Counted from the stretch's first letter, positions 17,201-25,692 are shown. The stretch: DNA of 64,000 bases from Breoghania sp963678585 (GCA_963678585.2 CAXXGA010000002.1:124001-188000), one strand, 5' to 3'. Program-made: numbers and translations. Notes: generated from the sequence alone by a model not told the origin.

Positions 17201-18134
17201 GATCCAGGCGATGTCCGACCTCGCCGAACGCTTGGAGGACATTCGCGCCATCTACGGGCACATCGCCAACGCCCCCGCTCACCGACGTCGGTGGGCGATC
17301 CACTTCAGCACCACTAGCCGCCGCTACTCAGCCCTGCCCAAGGCGGCGGCTCAAGCGCGAGCTCACGCTGAACAGATGCTAAGCACCCGCAAGATGGCCT
17401 ACGAGGCTGCGTTCGCCGAGGCGGGGTTGGTCGTTCATGTCTTTGCACGAGCGCCCGCCAAGGACGAAGGTTACGATTGGCCCCACGTTTACTTCGCCAG
17501 CTTGTTGGAGGCCTCGTCGATCCAGGAATGGCTGTCAGCCTTGGAACGGTTCTTCGAAGTCTGCCAATCGCTTGAAGACACGCCGCGCATGAGCTGCGCA
17601 CCCCTGATCCGGAGCCAAGTTCCTCCTATCGCCATGGTCAGGATCGGCGAGGCCTTGTTGCCCGACACCGATTTTACCAAGGACTGGGACGCGCAACTCC
17701 CATGGCCGATTGTCGAGCCTCCACTTCTTAAACGGTTCACCGAAGCCTTGGACGACATGACGGCTGTGTCTGCGATGCTCCAAGACAAAGGAGCCGATCT
17801 TAATCCTCTCGAGACCGTCCAAGCCGAAAGCCACCTGCGCCGCATCAAGGAGGCAGTAGCGTGGTTTAGCGAAGCGTTCGCGGTCGATCCTTCTGTCGCG
17901 AACACCGCGGCAGGTCGAATGGTGCTGACATGTTTTCAAAGGCTGAAGCGCGAATTCGATAGGCCTCCACCTGAAGAGCCTTTGGCCGTCGAATTCGGCC
18001 GCATGTTGAACAATGACCTCACCGAACTGACGACGCATGTCGCTGGCTTGAGGATCGCCCTCATGGAGCACGCGCTGGGCCTGGAGGCGTGGAACGGTCT
18101 TGCCGACACAGTGGAAGAGGTTCCAACTGGATGA
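14205..18134 (+). CDS. STAND NTPase with N-terminal Cap4/DUF4297-like nuclease domain
   Basis: A 1309-residue protein. The N-terminus (about 20-170) matches the layout of Cap4/DUF4297-type dsDNA nucleases: GRGFRYQDAVCAALAV, then PEGLDDVTL (D55/D56) and IRAQIKSR, giving a D-QxK core. A P-loop follows: Walker A GPSGAGKS (297-304), Walker B GFVIDDVG (350-357) and GSIREED (381-387), then a winged-helix-like segment to about 540. The remaining 770 residues are alpha-helical with no clear short repeats, as in the sensor arms of antiviral STAND (Avs) proteins. The start is a TTG with GAAGGG upstream, because an in-frame TGA lies shortly before it. No partner gene overlaps it. Recognition of a phage protein followed by DNA cleavage is the likely mode, by analogy. 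Confidence 0.82.
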   Translation: MTNFILIDPDLWARTRAGARAGRGFRYQDAVCAALAVDSWTGSSAWTAVVPEGLDDVTLHGSSLEIRAQIKSRHDPRGEFTLNEVAEYLSRMSLPLQGNNPSTLRFALVLERTVKGLEPTGWDATLAQTGQVLSTLEKALSTACAPRMVDVSAVLERLYIIVAPDPLGAVPAILARKSGLEPAAGRLVGQMLREAAGRAADENYARRPEDPASLGATTVQTLVDGVHRIVDPLGGLELADELCDAANFHEPLTSADFYSGVNVMPGHVGAGLVFERPTETTDILQALETSRTALVAGPSGAGKSALTWLAAYHSRHAVRWYRVRRLADTDVPRLVQFARLLDAGPSRPVGFVIDDVGREGAAGWDRLTTEVHAIAGLLILGSIREEDVFLLDSAKTTPVIRPILDESLAERLWSALSSEGMVVFSHWVEPFEQSRGLLLEYTHLLTEGRRLEQTLAEQVRRRLAEDRFDELQLLGRIVFPGRYGATVEGRVLRDRLGWNGPRMAKALARLVEEHAVREGADGVLGGMHEIRSAYLDDATRACLDETASESVTESAWIVTTPALPSFVARVLRSHPDQQSDLIGALAARVMSGEVLALGPILHGLGLATADIVAARWLEISRRLEVDDRFSSLLFILSAAGAVEGDLVLFVKLREAVSAFAEVKVTDLRAAFISRLDNVSKLSLEAIDLETYHRLQAALMPLRGCEAPPRLDLSLDQDLSSAPLIPLLELVRTTAEIRPGEAVRLVDLAGGPQSLLARLPDELAWITPPQLLEVEGDDGERELAVQAHVRMISETVQTDLNGDVVRLCELMLAAVPQARLAVSDSLLPDGTPLMVGGYSVNSKSISRKNLPGPAQIAWNRAQARAIDRLVGAPQETGRTASLASLIRELNQRLDEAANLYLRMEPPKERWRLLVNIGAMLRDFVPPPRVDEAMSDSLDPGRYASTDNMHTFAADLQRLVTELADDEGENIKARVMQVVDLAAMARRLADPEIWRMISEPPIQAMSDLAERLEDIRAIYGHIANAPAHRRRWAIHFSTTSRRYSALPKAAAQARAHAEQMLSTRKMAYEAAFAEAGLVVHVFARAPAKDEGYDWPHVYFASLLEASSIQEWLSALERFFEVCQSLEDTPRMSCAPLIRSQVPPIAMVRIGEALLPDTDFTKDWDAQLPWPIVEPPLLKRFTEALDDMTAVSAMLQDKGADLNPLETVQAESHLRRIKEAVAWFSEAFAVDPSVANTAAGRMVLTCFQRLKREFDRPPPEEPLAVEFGRMLNNDLTELTTHVAGLRIALMEHALGLEAWNGLADTVEEVPTG

Positions 18135-18665
18135 ACGTGGGGAGTCACGTCAAGCAGGATTTTGGCTAACCTCAAAGCGAGGTCTTTTCAGGGGAGCACG
18201 TCAGTCGATGCGCGATGTCTGCTTTGAGGCGTTGTCTGCCAGCAGCTTAATGACCATATTGGGCACGCAAAGCGGTCAACCATCTTGGTCCCCCTTCAAA
18301 AGGCGGTTATCAGCCTCACGTTGATTGCAGCCTACTGAACAAGGGGCAAGCTGCCCAAGTGGGCGCCCATTTTTTGTCACCTATTAATTCTTGCTGTTCA
18401 ATTATTCGATCTATCGAACTCAAGGGGGCTGCCTAAACCATAAATAGCTTCTTGCATGTCCCGCTGTGAAAAACTCACTGTCTCTGCTTTCGCTTCGGGA
18501 GTGGCTATATAATAGCGGCTCCTCTCGATACCCATACCGTTTTGCCGACGAGCATCTTGGGTACTCAAATGTGCCCATGAGCAACATTCCAAAATTGCTG
18601 GGTATCCCTACGCGCCCATTGAAAAGCTCTATGGGCGCATACTGGTACCGAGTTCTATTTTCACT
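18135..18665. other. Intergenic stretch after the STAND gene, possibly decayed coding DNA
   Basis: No intact gene. On the minus strand, beyond the stop of the HTH gene at 18666, other frames stay open for about 230 bases (18398-18650), with stretches like APIELFNGRVGIPSN. These may be the tail of that gene after a frameshift. Confidence 0.35.
18343..18377 (+). terminator. Possible terminator downstream of the STAND gene
   Basis: GGGCAAGCTGCCCAAGTGGG followed by CGCCCATTTTTTG: GC-rich short hairpins (GGGC/GCCC) directly before a run of six T. The position, about 210 bp after the stop, is loose, so support is moderate. Confidence 0.4.
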
Positions 18666-19043
18666 CTATTGGATAGGAAGCGCTTGCCAGCGGCGTGTTG
18701 GCGGTGCGCCGTCGAGTCTGCAGTCTGTTACAGCCCATTCCGTGGCACGGTGACCGTGCCAATTTCCCAATTTGGTCACTACAACGAAACCTTTATCCTC
18801 AAGCTCCTTAAATGCTCTGTGTGCGGTTCTTTTGCCTATCCCAAGCAGCCCTGCAGCTTCGCGTAGACTGAGGTGCAAGGTTCCGTTATTACCTCCGTTA
18901 AAGCGGCTACGTAGCTCCAGAAAAACTTTTACAGCGGGGCCGGATAACGACCTCCAAGCAGGGTGGTGAAGCATGGCATAGTCGAAAGCCGCGTATTGTC
19001 CGTTTCTACTGCTCCTGCCTTTGTTATTGTGGTATTTCGGCAT
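18666..19043 (-). CDS. Winged-helix/HTH island protein, probably truncated
   Basis: A 125-residue protein with a basic N-terminus and a helix-turn-helix at about 55-100 (LSLREAAGLLGIGKRTAHRA followed by FKELEDKGFVVVTKLG), the pattern of replication-initiator-like or GntR-like winged helices found in rhizobial islands beside AlpA genes. The end at PTRRWQALPIQ is abrupt, and the following 230 bases stay open in other frames, so a frameshift may have shortened it. Its place downstream of the AlpA gene and integrase suggests a role in island replication or control. Confidence 0.65.
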   Translation of the reverse strand: MPKYHNNKGRSSRNGQYAAFDYAMLHHPAWRSLSGPAVKVFLELRSRFNGGNNGTLHLSLREAAGLLGIGKRTAHRAFKELEDKGFVVVTKLGNWHGHRATEWAVTDCRLDGAPPTRRWQALPIQ

Positions 19044-19406
19044 TCAATGTCCTTTCATTTTTGGCGTCAAAACGTTGGTGATAGGTTTCGCTGCAGAATT
19101 GGTCACAAGCGATACTGGATTATGTGGTCGCTGGGCGCGAGGCATTTGCCGTGACAGTGGGGGACTTGAAGTGCAGAGAAGAATGCGCGTGATAAGCACA
19201 TCACGTTGCCCGCCATGCCTCCAAAGGGCGTGATACTATCTATTTGTTGAATTCGCGGGGAGTTGTGTACTAAGACTTCCCTGAAGTAGAGCACTACACT
19301 GGTCGTCGGTAGTAAACAGTTAGTGGCGGATGACTGTTCTCATTCGATAAAAAATGGGAACAGTCTTTTGCAAAGCATGCCACACGTTTAGCTTTGGAGG
19401 GCTCGA
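19044..19406. other. Intergenic stretch, no gene seen
   Basis: Upstream region of the HTH gene and downstream of AlpA. The 63-codon open frame inside has no ribosome site and no recognisable content. Confidence 0.4.
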
Positions 19407-19616
19407 CTACAGATTACTCAGTTGGGATCTTGATCGCGTCATCTCAAGGCGCTCAGCCAGCCATTCGGATATAGAACTCTCGGGCCACGCTACGGCGCGT
19501 TTCGACAGTTTGATGGAGTGTGGGAAACGACCCTGCCGGATGAGTTCGTATATCGTGCTGCGGCTCAAGCCAGTCAGTTCAATGACATTGCGAAGGCGTA
19601 GATGCTGCTCAACCAT
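19407..19616 (-). CDS. AlpA-family regulator/excisionase-like protein
   Basis: A 69-residue protein of the Phage_AlpA type: LRLRNVIELTGLSRSTIYEL, then RQGRFPHSIKLSKRAVAW and SSISEWLAER. The MerR-like winged HTH followed by the W-x(3)-I-x-EWL end is the full family layout. Such proteins switch on the adjacent P4-type integrase or help excision. It is on the same strand as the integrase and about 1.1 kb from it, with one unknown gene between. The ATG has GGAG upstream. Confidence 0.88.
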   Translation of the reverse strand: MVEQHLRLRNVIELTGLSRSTIYELIRQGRFPHSIKLSKRAVAWPESSISEWLAERLEMTRSRSQLSNL

Positions 19617-19713
19617 TTGGGCTCCTTTCGGCTGTTGTTGGAAGCAGCCCTAATTTGCCGAAATGGCGATCCGAAAATAGTCGACAGGAATTAAAAAGCG
19701 TTTCGATACGGTG

Positions 19714-20682
19714 TCATGATTGCTTCGATCGGCGTCCAGGTTTTGTGAGGTTCGGGCTTTCTTCTGCAGCTTGTCGCCAAAAACGGTCGAACTGACGGGT
19801 TGATGCTGTCGGAAAGAGGCGTTCTTTGATTTCTGCTTTTTTCAGATTAGGATATTCATATTTCAAATCAAGAATTTCGTCTTTGGGAGAATTTTTGTAA
19901 TCATTGAAAGGATTGTTCTCTACTGGTACGTATAGTTCGTCTAAGGCATTGCCCCATGTTGTGGGAACAACTAAAGGAAACTCGTCATAGACGGAAAAAA
20001 GTTTCAACATATTGCGGGAAATATCCAGTTTCGTAATAAAGCGTTCTCTCTTAAGGTTGGAAAGGCCAAAAGAGGGTTTAATTCCATGTCGCTCCATAGT
20101 GGACAGAGCAGTTTGCATTTGATCGCAAGCGAGGATTGCCGATTTTAGCTTGTCGAGATGCAAAGTTCCTGTGTCCCAGCAAAGCAAATCAGACTTTTTA
20201 TATGGATCTGATATTATCTCAAATATGGAATATTCGTTCTTCAGTTCAAAGACGTTTTCTGTGTCGAACAATTTTCTCCAGTAATTTTCTTTCAATGTAT
20301 CATATCCAAAAATATATTCATGTATTTTATCGGTTCTGGAGCTTAGATTAGCTTTTCTTTCTGATGCATATACAGAATCTCGATTGAATGAATAATCAAA
20401 AGAAAAAAGGAGAGCCATTGGGGCTCTGATGTGTGCGCCATCCTGTTGAAGAAAAAATATGTTGCGGTCTTTTTTGGGAATATTACGTCGCGAAATAATG
20501 TCTCGAATTAAAAATTTCGCAGCAATTTCTATATTGTAACGTTTTGCATCAAGCGATAGGCGTTCATTCTCGCATTTATCCAATTTGGTGCATGAGTGTT
20601 CATTTCGGATAAGTTCATTTATTATAGATTTTGCTTGGATATATAAGCGTGCGACAGGCGTATAGTTTGATGTTCCTAGCAT
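19714..20682 (-). CDS. Unknown AT-rich island protein beside the integrase
   Basis: A 322-residue soluble protein, Lys/Asn/Ile-rich and encoded by the most AT-rich DNA of this end of the island. Residues 1-260 have no motif that I know; segments such as NIFFLQQDGAHIRAPMALLF and DLLCWDTGTLHLDKLKSAI look like a folded globular domain. The last 50 residues (DEILDLKYEYPNLKKAEIKE, then RQFDRFWRQA) resemble a small helix-turn-helix that could bind DNA. It ends 97 bp before the AlpA gene and starts 12 bp after the integrase stop, so it is likely cotranscribed with the integrase. A cargo, regulatory or defence role is open. Confidence 0.7.
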   Translation of the reverse strand: MLGTSNYTPVARLYIQAKSIINELIRNEHSCTKLDKCENERLSLDAKRYNIEIAAKFLIRDIISRRNIPKKDRNIFFLQQDGAHIRAPMALLFSFDYSFNRDSVYASERKANLSSRTDKIHEYIFGYDTLKENYWRKLFDTENVFELKNEYSIFEIISDPYKKSDLLCWDTGTLHLDKLKSAILACDQMQTALSTMERHGIKPSFGLSNLKRERFITKLDISRNMLKLFSVYDEFPLVVPTTWGNALDELYVPVENNPFNDYKNSPKDEILDLKYEYPNLKKAEIKERLFPTASTRQFDRFWRQAAEESPNLTKPGRRSKQS

Positions 20683-20694
20683 GACCGATTTGTC

Positions 20695-21879
20695 CTACGA
20701 AATTAGTGCTTGGATCTCATCCGCCCACCACTGAGCCATCCGCTCCCGCTCATCCCAGTAATGGGCGCGGTGGTAGGCGCGGCGGATCTCGTCTTCATCC
20801 GCGTGTCCGAGCTCTGCCTCGATGGCGTCCGGGTTCCACTTGCCGCTCTCGTTCAGAAGCGTTGAGGCCGTCGCGCGGAAGCCGTGGGCGGTCATTTCGT
20901 CCTTGGTGTAACCAAGTCGGCGCAATGCTGCGTTGAGCGTGTTTTCGCTCATAGGACGGTCCTTGCAACGAACGGACGGTAACACGAGGGCGCTCTGGCG
21001 GACGTAAAGGCGGGTCTGTTCAAGAACGGCGACGGCCTGCCAGGAGAGGGGCTTGCGATGTTCCCGCCGCATCTTTGCGCGTTCCGTTGGTATGGTCCAG
21101 ACGTTCTTCGTCAGATCGAACTCGTCCCATCTCGCCATTCTAAGCTCGCCAGGGCGCGGATAGAGGAGGGCCAGGAGTGTCAGGGCACACCGGGTCTCGG
21201 GAGCGCCGTCATAGCCTTCTATGGCGCTCATAAGCCCTGCAAAGCGCTGCCAGTCGGTAATGGCCGCCCGGTGGGTGACCTTCGGCGCGATCAGGGCGCC
21301 TTTGAGCGCAAATGTCGGGTCATTCTCGGCGCGGGCGGTGGCGATAGCAAAGCGGAAGACCTGACCAATGGTCGAGCGAAGCCGACGGGCCGTTTCATAG
21401 CGCCCGCGCGCCTCCACCTTGCGCAATACTCCGAGAACCTCTGCGGACGAAATTTCACCGATTGGCCGGTCTTTCAGATCAGGTCGTGCGAAATCCAGAA
21501 GCCAGCGGATCTTAGTGAGCGTTGTCTCGGCTCGTTCCTCCTTCTCCAACTTGGCGAGGAGGTCGTCGGCAATGGTCCCGAAAGTGTTGGCGGTCATGGC
21601 GCGCGCTTGGGCCTTTTCGGCCTTCACCTGTTCCATCGGGTCAGCGCCGTTTGCCAGAAGCTTCTTTGCGGCATCGCGACGCTCGCGGGCTTCTGCGAGG
21701 CTTACTTCCGGATAGGCGCCGAGCGCCATCGTCTTCTGTTTGCCGGAGAAGCGATAGGAGAGTCGCCAGAGGCGAGAGCCGGTCGGTTGGACGAGGAGAA
21801 AAAGGCCGCCGCCGTCGCTCAATTTTCGCGGCTTGGGGAGGGCCCTGATTTGGCGGATTTGCGTGTTGTTGAGGGGCAT
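20695..21879 (-). CDS. P4-type tyrosine integrase of the tRNA-Phe island
   Basis: A 394-residue site-specific recombinase. Residues 1-85 are the DUF4102 arm-binding domain (LPKPRKLSDGGGLFLLVQPT, then MALGAYPEVSLAEARERRDA). The catalytic domain shows Arg in LYPRPGELRMARWDEFD, the H-x-x-R box in TAHGFRATASTLL, the second His in ELGHADEDEIRRAYHRAHYW, and the nucleophile Tyr in the same segment. The ATG at 21879 begins just before the arm domain; the open frame continues upstream into the tRNA but that part is not protein-like. It lies 174 bp from the tRNA-Phe 3' end and is transcribed away from it, the usual arrangement for an integrase at its attachment site. Confidence 0.95.
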   Translation of the reverse strand: MPLNNTQIRQIRALPKPRKLSDGGGLFLLVQPTGSRLWRLSYRFSGKQKTMALGAYPEVSLAEARERRDAAKKLLANGADPMEQVKAEKAQARAMTANTFGTIADDLLAKLEKEERAETTLTKIRWLLDFARPDLKDRPIGEISSAEVLGVLRKVEARGRYETARRLRSTIGQVFRFAIATARAENDPTFALKGALIAPKVTHRAAITDWQRFAGLMSAIEGYDGAPETRCALTLLALLYPRPGELRMARWDEFDLTKNVWTIPTERAKMRREHRKPLSWQAVAVLEQTRLYVRQSALVLPSVRCKDRPMSENTLNAALRRLGYTKDEMTAHGFRATASTLLNESGKWNPDAIEAELGHADEDEIRRAYHRAHYWDERERMAQWWADEIQALIS

Positions 21880-22052
21880 TTGTTGGTATCGGATTTTGGC
21901 CTGAGCTCGATACCAACAAATATACCAACAAAATTTCCGGATGGCAGTGGACGGAACCGCGCGCCTTCGGACGTTAAATCCGGGAAAAGCGAGCAAAATC
22001 AGAGACCTTTCGGGCTCTGTCGGACTTCTTCGGACTGTCTGGAAAGGGCAAA

Positions 22053-22128
22053 TGGTGCCCAGGGGCGGAATCGAACCACCGACACGCGGATTTTCAATCC
22101 GCTGCTCTACCAACTGAGCTACCTGGGC
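22053..22128 (-). tRNA. tRNA-Phe (GAA)
   Basis: A full 76-base cloverleaf with encoded CCA. The acceptor arms GCCCAGG/CCTGGGC pair, the anticodon stem GCGGA/TCCGC encloses the loop TTGAAAA, giving anticodon GAA, and the T-arm reads GGTTCGATTCC. Its 3' half faces the island and integrase, so it is the probable attachment site. Confidence 0.97.
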
Positions 22129-22518
22129 TTACCAAGGGGCGTGGCACCTGTCGGCGAGCCCCTGAAAGTTCGCGTTTTATAGAGAACCAGTTTGCGCCTG
22201 TCCAGCCGGTGAATGCGATTTTCCAAGGCTTCGCCGAATAAGTTTTCCAACACGTCGCGCAAGCCGTGGAAAACTCGGTGCCGGACCGCGATTGCCGTTC
22301 CGCCTGAAAGGCTTGGTGCCGCTGCGGCTTGGGCTGTCCGGCAGGCCGGCATGACGCCCGGAAGGGCAAATGGAGCCGCCATTCCGGGCCAAGCCAGTCG
22401 CATCCGCGATGCGTTGACGCGGGGTGGAAACGGGCGCACCGGGAAGGCATACCCTCCGGCGACGACGGCGCGCGGCCGATTGCCAGGTCCTGCGAAGAAA
22501 AGGCCCGAGAGCTGCGCC
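22129..22518. other. Intergenic stretch between tRNA-Phe and the FecR gene
   Basis: About 390 bases; the open frames here are GC-driven shadows. It must include the tRNA promoter and the end of the FecR transcript. No gene or repeat recognised. Confidence 0.4.
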
Positions 22519-25500
22519 TCAGGGGGGGCTGACAAGCCGTTCGCCCATGAACGTGCCTGCGGCCATGTAATTGCCGCCCGATTCGATATAGGAGAACGAG
22601 CCCAGCACCCCCGCCGCCGGATCGACGCCGTCTGTGGCGAAAGAGCCGTTGGCGGTGAACGTCGCGGTCATGTCCGTTGACGAGCCCGCGAAGCTGTTGA
22701 CGGCTGTCGTGCTGAGCGCTGTGTCCGTGATGGCCGTCGTCGCGGAGAAGCGGCCGCCGTCGAAATTGTTGATCGACAGCGATCCGTTGCGGCCCGCGAA
22801 ATTCCAGTTCACCGCAAGCTCGCCGGAGGCCAGATACTGATGCGTCTGCCCCAGTTCCGTGCGCGCGACATTGCCGATGGCATGGCCGGAGTAGCTGGCG
22901 GAGGCGTCGCTCACGTCGCGAATGGTGCCGGCCGAGGGCAGATCGCCCGCGACCCACGTCGCCAGATGATAATAATCGCGGCGCTTGCCGTCGTCGCCGA
23001 ACGTAGCCGGGTTGCTCCCTTCCGGATCCTCGTCAGTTTCCAGCCGCGCGCCCCAATAGCCCCAATGCATGAACGCGCAGGCGCATTTTTCGGGCAGGGA
23101 CGGATTTTCGGTGCTGGAAAACAGCGCCGCATCCGCTTCCGGCACCGCATTGCCGGAGAAGAAATAGTTCTGGCTGGTCGTGTCGTCAGACTGGACATAG
23201 GTCACCGCTGTGCCTTCGCCCGGATCGATGAAGAGATAGTTGGCGAGCTTGTTCGGGTTCTCGACCGCCGCATAGCGATCGTTATCGACATAGGCGTTGC
23301 CGCCGTCTTCCGTGTTCTCATACATACTCTCGCTCAGCGTGACGCCTTGCCCGAAAGCGAAATTGTAGCCGATCTCGGAAAAGCTCGTTCCCACCTTGCT
23401 GACGTAGATTTCGGACCCGACGGTGTTGTTGGCGGCATCGAATTGCACGACGACATCGCCGGGATTGGCGCTGGCAAACGCTTCCGCATCCACCGTGCCC
23501 ATGCCGTCGAAGCTCAGCTCGCTCTCCAGCAGGCCTGCCCCGTAGCCGAGCAGCGTGCCGGTGCCGCGATAGGCGGCATAGTCGGATTTCAGCTCCTTGC
23601 TTTCCAGCTGTCCGACATGGAACGTACCGAAGCTCTCGGTCGGATAGGAGAACGGGTCCGGCGAGTTGTCGGAAAAGGTGGTGTTGTTGCTCACGTCATA
23701 GGTGAGCACGAAATTGTCCGCGTCGGGACCGAAGAGATGGTCACCGTCGGAATTGCCGAGCGTGGAGATGGATCCCCCGGCTGCGACCAACGAGGATTCC
23801 ACGGCCCTGACCCCGCCGCGCCGAACGCCGGTGATCGCCCAGGCTTCGTTTTCCAACTGGCCGATATCTCCCGCGATGACGGTGACCGCAGAAGACTGAG
23901 ACGCACCTTCACCGTCGATCAGGAAGGCGACATCCATGAATTTCGGATTGTTGAGGGAGATGTCATCCGGTTCCACGACAAGGAAACCGCTGGATTGCAC
24001 CTTGGAGACGAAATCGTCGCCCAGCGCATCCACGGTGGTTCCCGCCACCATGAAAAGCTCGCTCTCGTAGGGATCGGTTCCGAAGAGAGCCTGCGTCAGC
24101 ATCTCGCGCGGATCGCCGGAGAGCGAATAGGTGCGGATATGTGAGTCTTCTTCGCTTTGCGCCAGATATTGCGAGAAGTCGGTGGCCTGACCGTTCAGGA
24201 AATAGATCGGGTCACTGGCGTCCAGCATTGAGCCCGATGTCTGCCCGGGGGAGAGGTCGCCGGGGGGCGCGATGTCGTAAACGGGTTCAACCTCGGGAAA
24301 GAGCGCCGCGAACACGAATTGCTGCGGGCCGCTCCACAGGAACCCGGCATGGGTGACGGCATCCTCCGGCTGGAAAACCTCCGAAGGCAGTCTTCCGTCG
24401 AATGTGTCTGCACCGGCATACCACGGGGCCGGGTCGCCTTCCACGGAACGTCCGGTGACGAACCAGAACGCGCTTCCCGTCTCGGGGCTCGCGCCGAAAT
24501 CGTAGAGACCCAGTGGCACCGTGTAGGAAATATCGTCGACGGTGAGTGCGGCCGTCGCGATGGAAGCGGCTGCAGCGGCAACGGAAGAGATGCTGCCGTC
24601 GAAAACACTGGCAGGCACATCGCGGTCCGTGTCGGCAGAGCCGCCCAGAAGACCGAAGGAGCCGGGATTGTAGAGCATCCCGCCACCGGCGACCGTGTAG
24701 GTCGTGCCTGCGCTCAGAACGCGGAAGGAGGTCGTGCCGGTGCTGGTGCCGGGGTCGATGGTTTTCTTGTTGTTGTCATTGGTGTCGTTGCCGCCCGCAT
24801 CCACATCGCCGAGGCGGGAGGCCAGCACGACGTCCGGTTTGGGCGGCGGGGTGGTGTTGGTGTAGCCGAGGCCGGAATTGTTCTGCGAAACGCCCTTGTT
24901 CACGTCGTTGTCGCCGGGCTTCCGGCGCGCGCCGCCGGATTGACCGGGGCGACTGACAAGCTGCTGCTGGACGCGGCCGAGATCCGATGGACGGGTCCGG
25001 CGGATGATCGTGCCACCTCCGGCAACTTCCATCGTGTAACCGCGCTCATAGATGCGCTGGTTGCTGCCGTGCGGGCCGGAGAAGGTCAGTTCGTCGCCGA
25101 AGATCAGCGAGAAGGTCGGCGCATTGCCCGTCATGTTGATATTGGCGATGCCACCGCGGATGCCGATCGTTCCGACCGGCGTGTTCATGGTCACGCCGCC
25201 GGGTTTCTTGGAAAGCTTGCCGCCGACAAACCGCGCCACGCCCTTGGAAAAGCTCGCCACCAGCTTTCCCTGACCGGCGTTGGGATCGTAGACGAATTCG
25301 TCGATCACCAGATCCGAATTGGGGCCGACGGTGAAGGTGGAGCCGTCCACCAGCAGCACCTGCACGAGGCCCGCGCCCTGCGTCTGGATGCGCTCGCGGT
25401 GAATGATGTTGTCGCCCAGTACCAGCGTGCGCTGGCCTCCTCCGGGGGGCGTACCGCGGGCATTCGGGTTGACGGCCGCCGCCACGCCCACTTCCGTAGC

Positions 25501-25692
25501 GGCCATGGCGGGGAGGGAGGCGGAAAGACCAAGGGCGAAACCGCCCGCCAGCCCCGCGGCCAGCACAAGGCTGCCTGCGCTCGCCATCCTTCTTGCGGGC
25601 GCCATCCCTTTTCCGGGTGCCATCCTTTTTCCGGGCGTAAGGGAGCGAGCCGGGGGCATGGGGGCTCCCATCGGGACCTTTGCGTTCGTCAT
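22519..25692 (-). CDS. FecR-domain surface protein with TbpB-like C-terminal barrel
   Basis: A 1057-residue exported protein. A Gly/Met/Arg-rich leader (repeats of PGKRMAPGKGMAPARRM) precedes a hydrophobic signal segment (SLVLAAGLAGGFALGLSA). Residues about 75-185 are a FecR domain (VLGDNIIHRERIQTQGAGLV, then SNSD-like VGPNSDLVIDEFVYDP and TPVGTIGIRGG). A long beta-rich middle follows. The last 120 residues (ELAVNWNFAGRNGSLSINNF to GVLGSFSYIESGGNYMAAG) look like the small beta-barrel with a GG-x-F/Y end seen in TbpB and other Slam substrates. The ATG at 25692 has GGGAGA upstream. The next gene upstream in the operon encodes a Slam-type exporter, so surface display by that partner is likely. 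I see no lipobox cysteine. Confidence 0.8.
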   Translation of the reverse strand: MTNAKVPMGAPMPPARSLTPGKRMAPGKGMAPARRMASAGSLVLAAGLAGGFALGLSASLPAMAATEVGVAAAVNPNARGTPPGGGQRTLVLGDNIIHRERIQTQGAGLVQVLLVDGSTFTVGPNSDLVIDEFVYDPNAGQGKLVASFSKGVARFVGGKLSKKPGGVTMNTPVGTIGIRGGIANINMTGNAPTFSLIFGDELTFSGPHGSNQRIYERGYTMEVAGGGTIIRRTRPSDLGRVQQQLVSRPGQSGGARRKPGDNDVNKGVSQNNSGLGYTNTTPPPKPDVVLASRLGDVDAGGNDTNDNNKKTIDPGTSTGTTSFRVLSAGTTYTVAGGGMLYNPGSFGLLGGSADTDRDVPASVFDGSISSVAAAAASIATAALTVDDISYTVPLGLYDFGASPETGSAFWFVTGRSVEGDPAPWYAGADTFDGRLPSEVFQPEDAVTHAGFLWSGPQQFVFAALFPEVEPVYDIAPPGDLSPGQTSGSMLDASDPIYFLNGQATDFSQYLAQSEEDSHIRTYSLSGDPREMLTQALFGTDPYESELFMVAGTTVDALGDDFVSKVQSSGFLVVEPDDISLNNPKFMDVAFLIDGEGASQSSAVTVIAGDIGQLENEAWAITGVRRGGVRAVESSLVAAGGSISTLGNSDGDHLFGPDADNFVLTYDVSNNTTFSDNSPDPFSYPTESFGTFHVGQLESKELKSDYAAYRGTGTLLGYGAGLLESELSFDGMGTVDAEAFASANPGDVVVQFDAANNTVGSEIYVSKVGTSFSEIGYNFAFGQGVTLSESMYENTEDGGNAYVDNDRYAAVENPNKLANYLFIDPGEGTAVTYVQSDDTTSQNYFFSGNAVPEADAALFSSTENPSLPEKCACAFMHWGYWGARLETDEDPEGSNPATFGDDGKRRDYYHLATWVAGDLPSAGTIRDVSDASASYSGHAIGNVARTELGQTHQYLASGELAVNWNFAGRNGSLSINNFDGGRFSATTAITDTALSTTAVNSFAGSSTDMTATFTANGSFATDGVDPAAGVLGSFSYIESGGNYMAAGTFMGERLVSPP

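Noticed and set aside
16338..17303. 321-codon minus-strand frame inside the STAND gene
   Set aside because: Antisense shadow of high-GC coding DNA with no motif.
1..22052. Second copy of the tRNA-Phe 3' end as left island boundary
   Set aside because: Reading for the sequence TGGTGCCCAGGGGCGGAATC or its close form in this part gave no copy; the boundary is probably left of the window.
21880..22113. Upstream extension of the integrase into tRNA-Phe
   Set aside because: The first 78 codons run over the tRNA gene and are not protein-like; the DUF4102 domain begins at the ATG at 21879.
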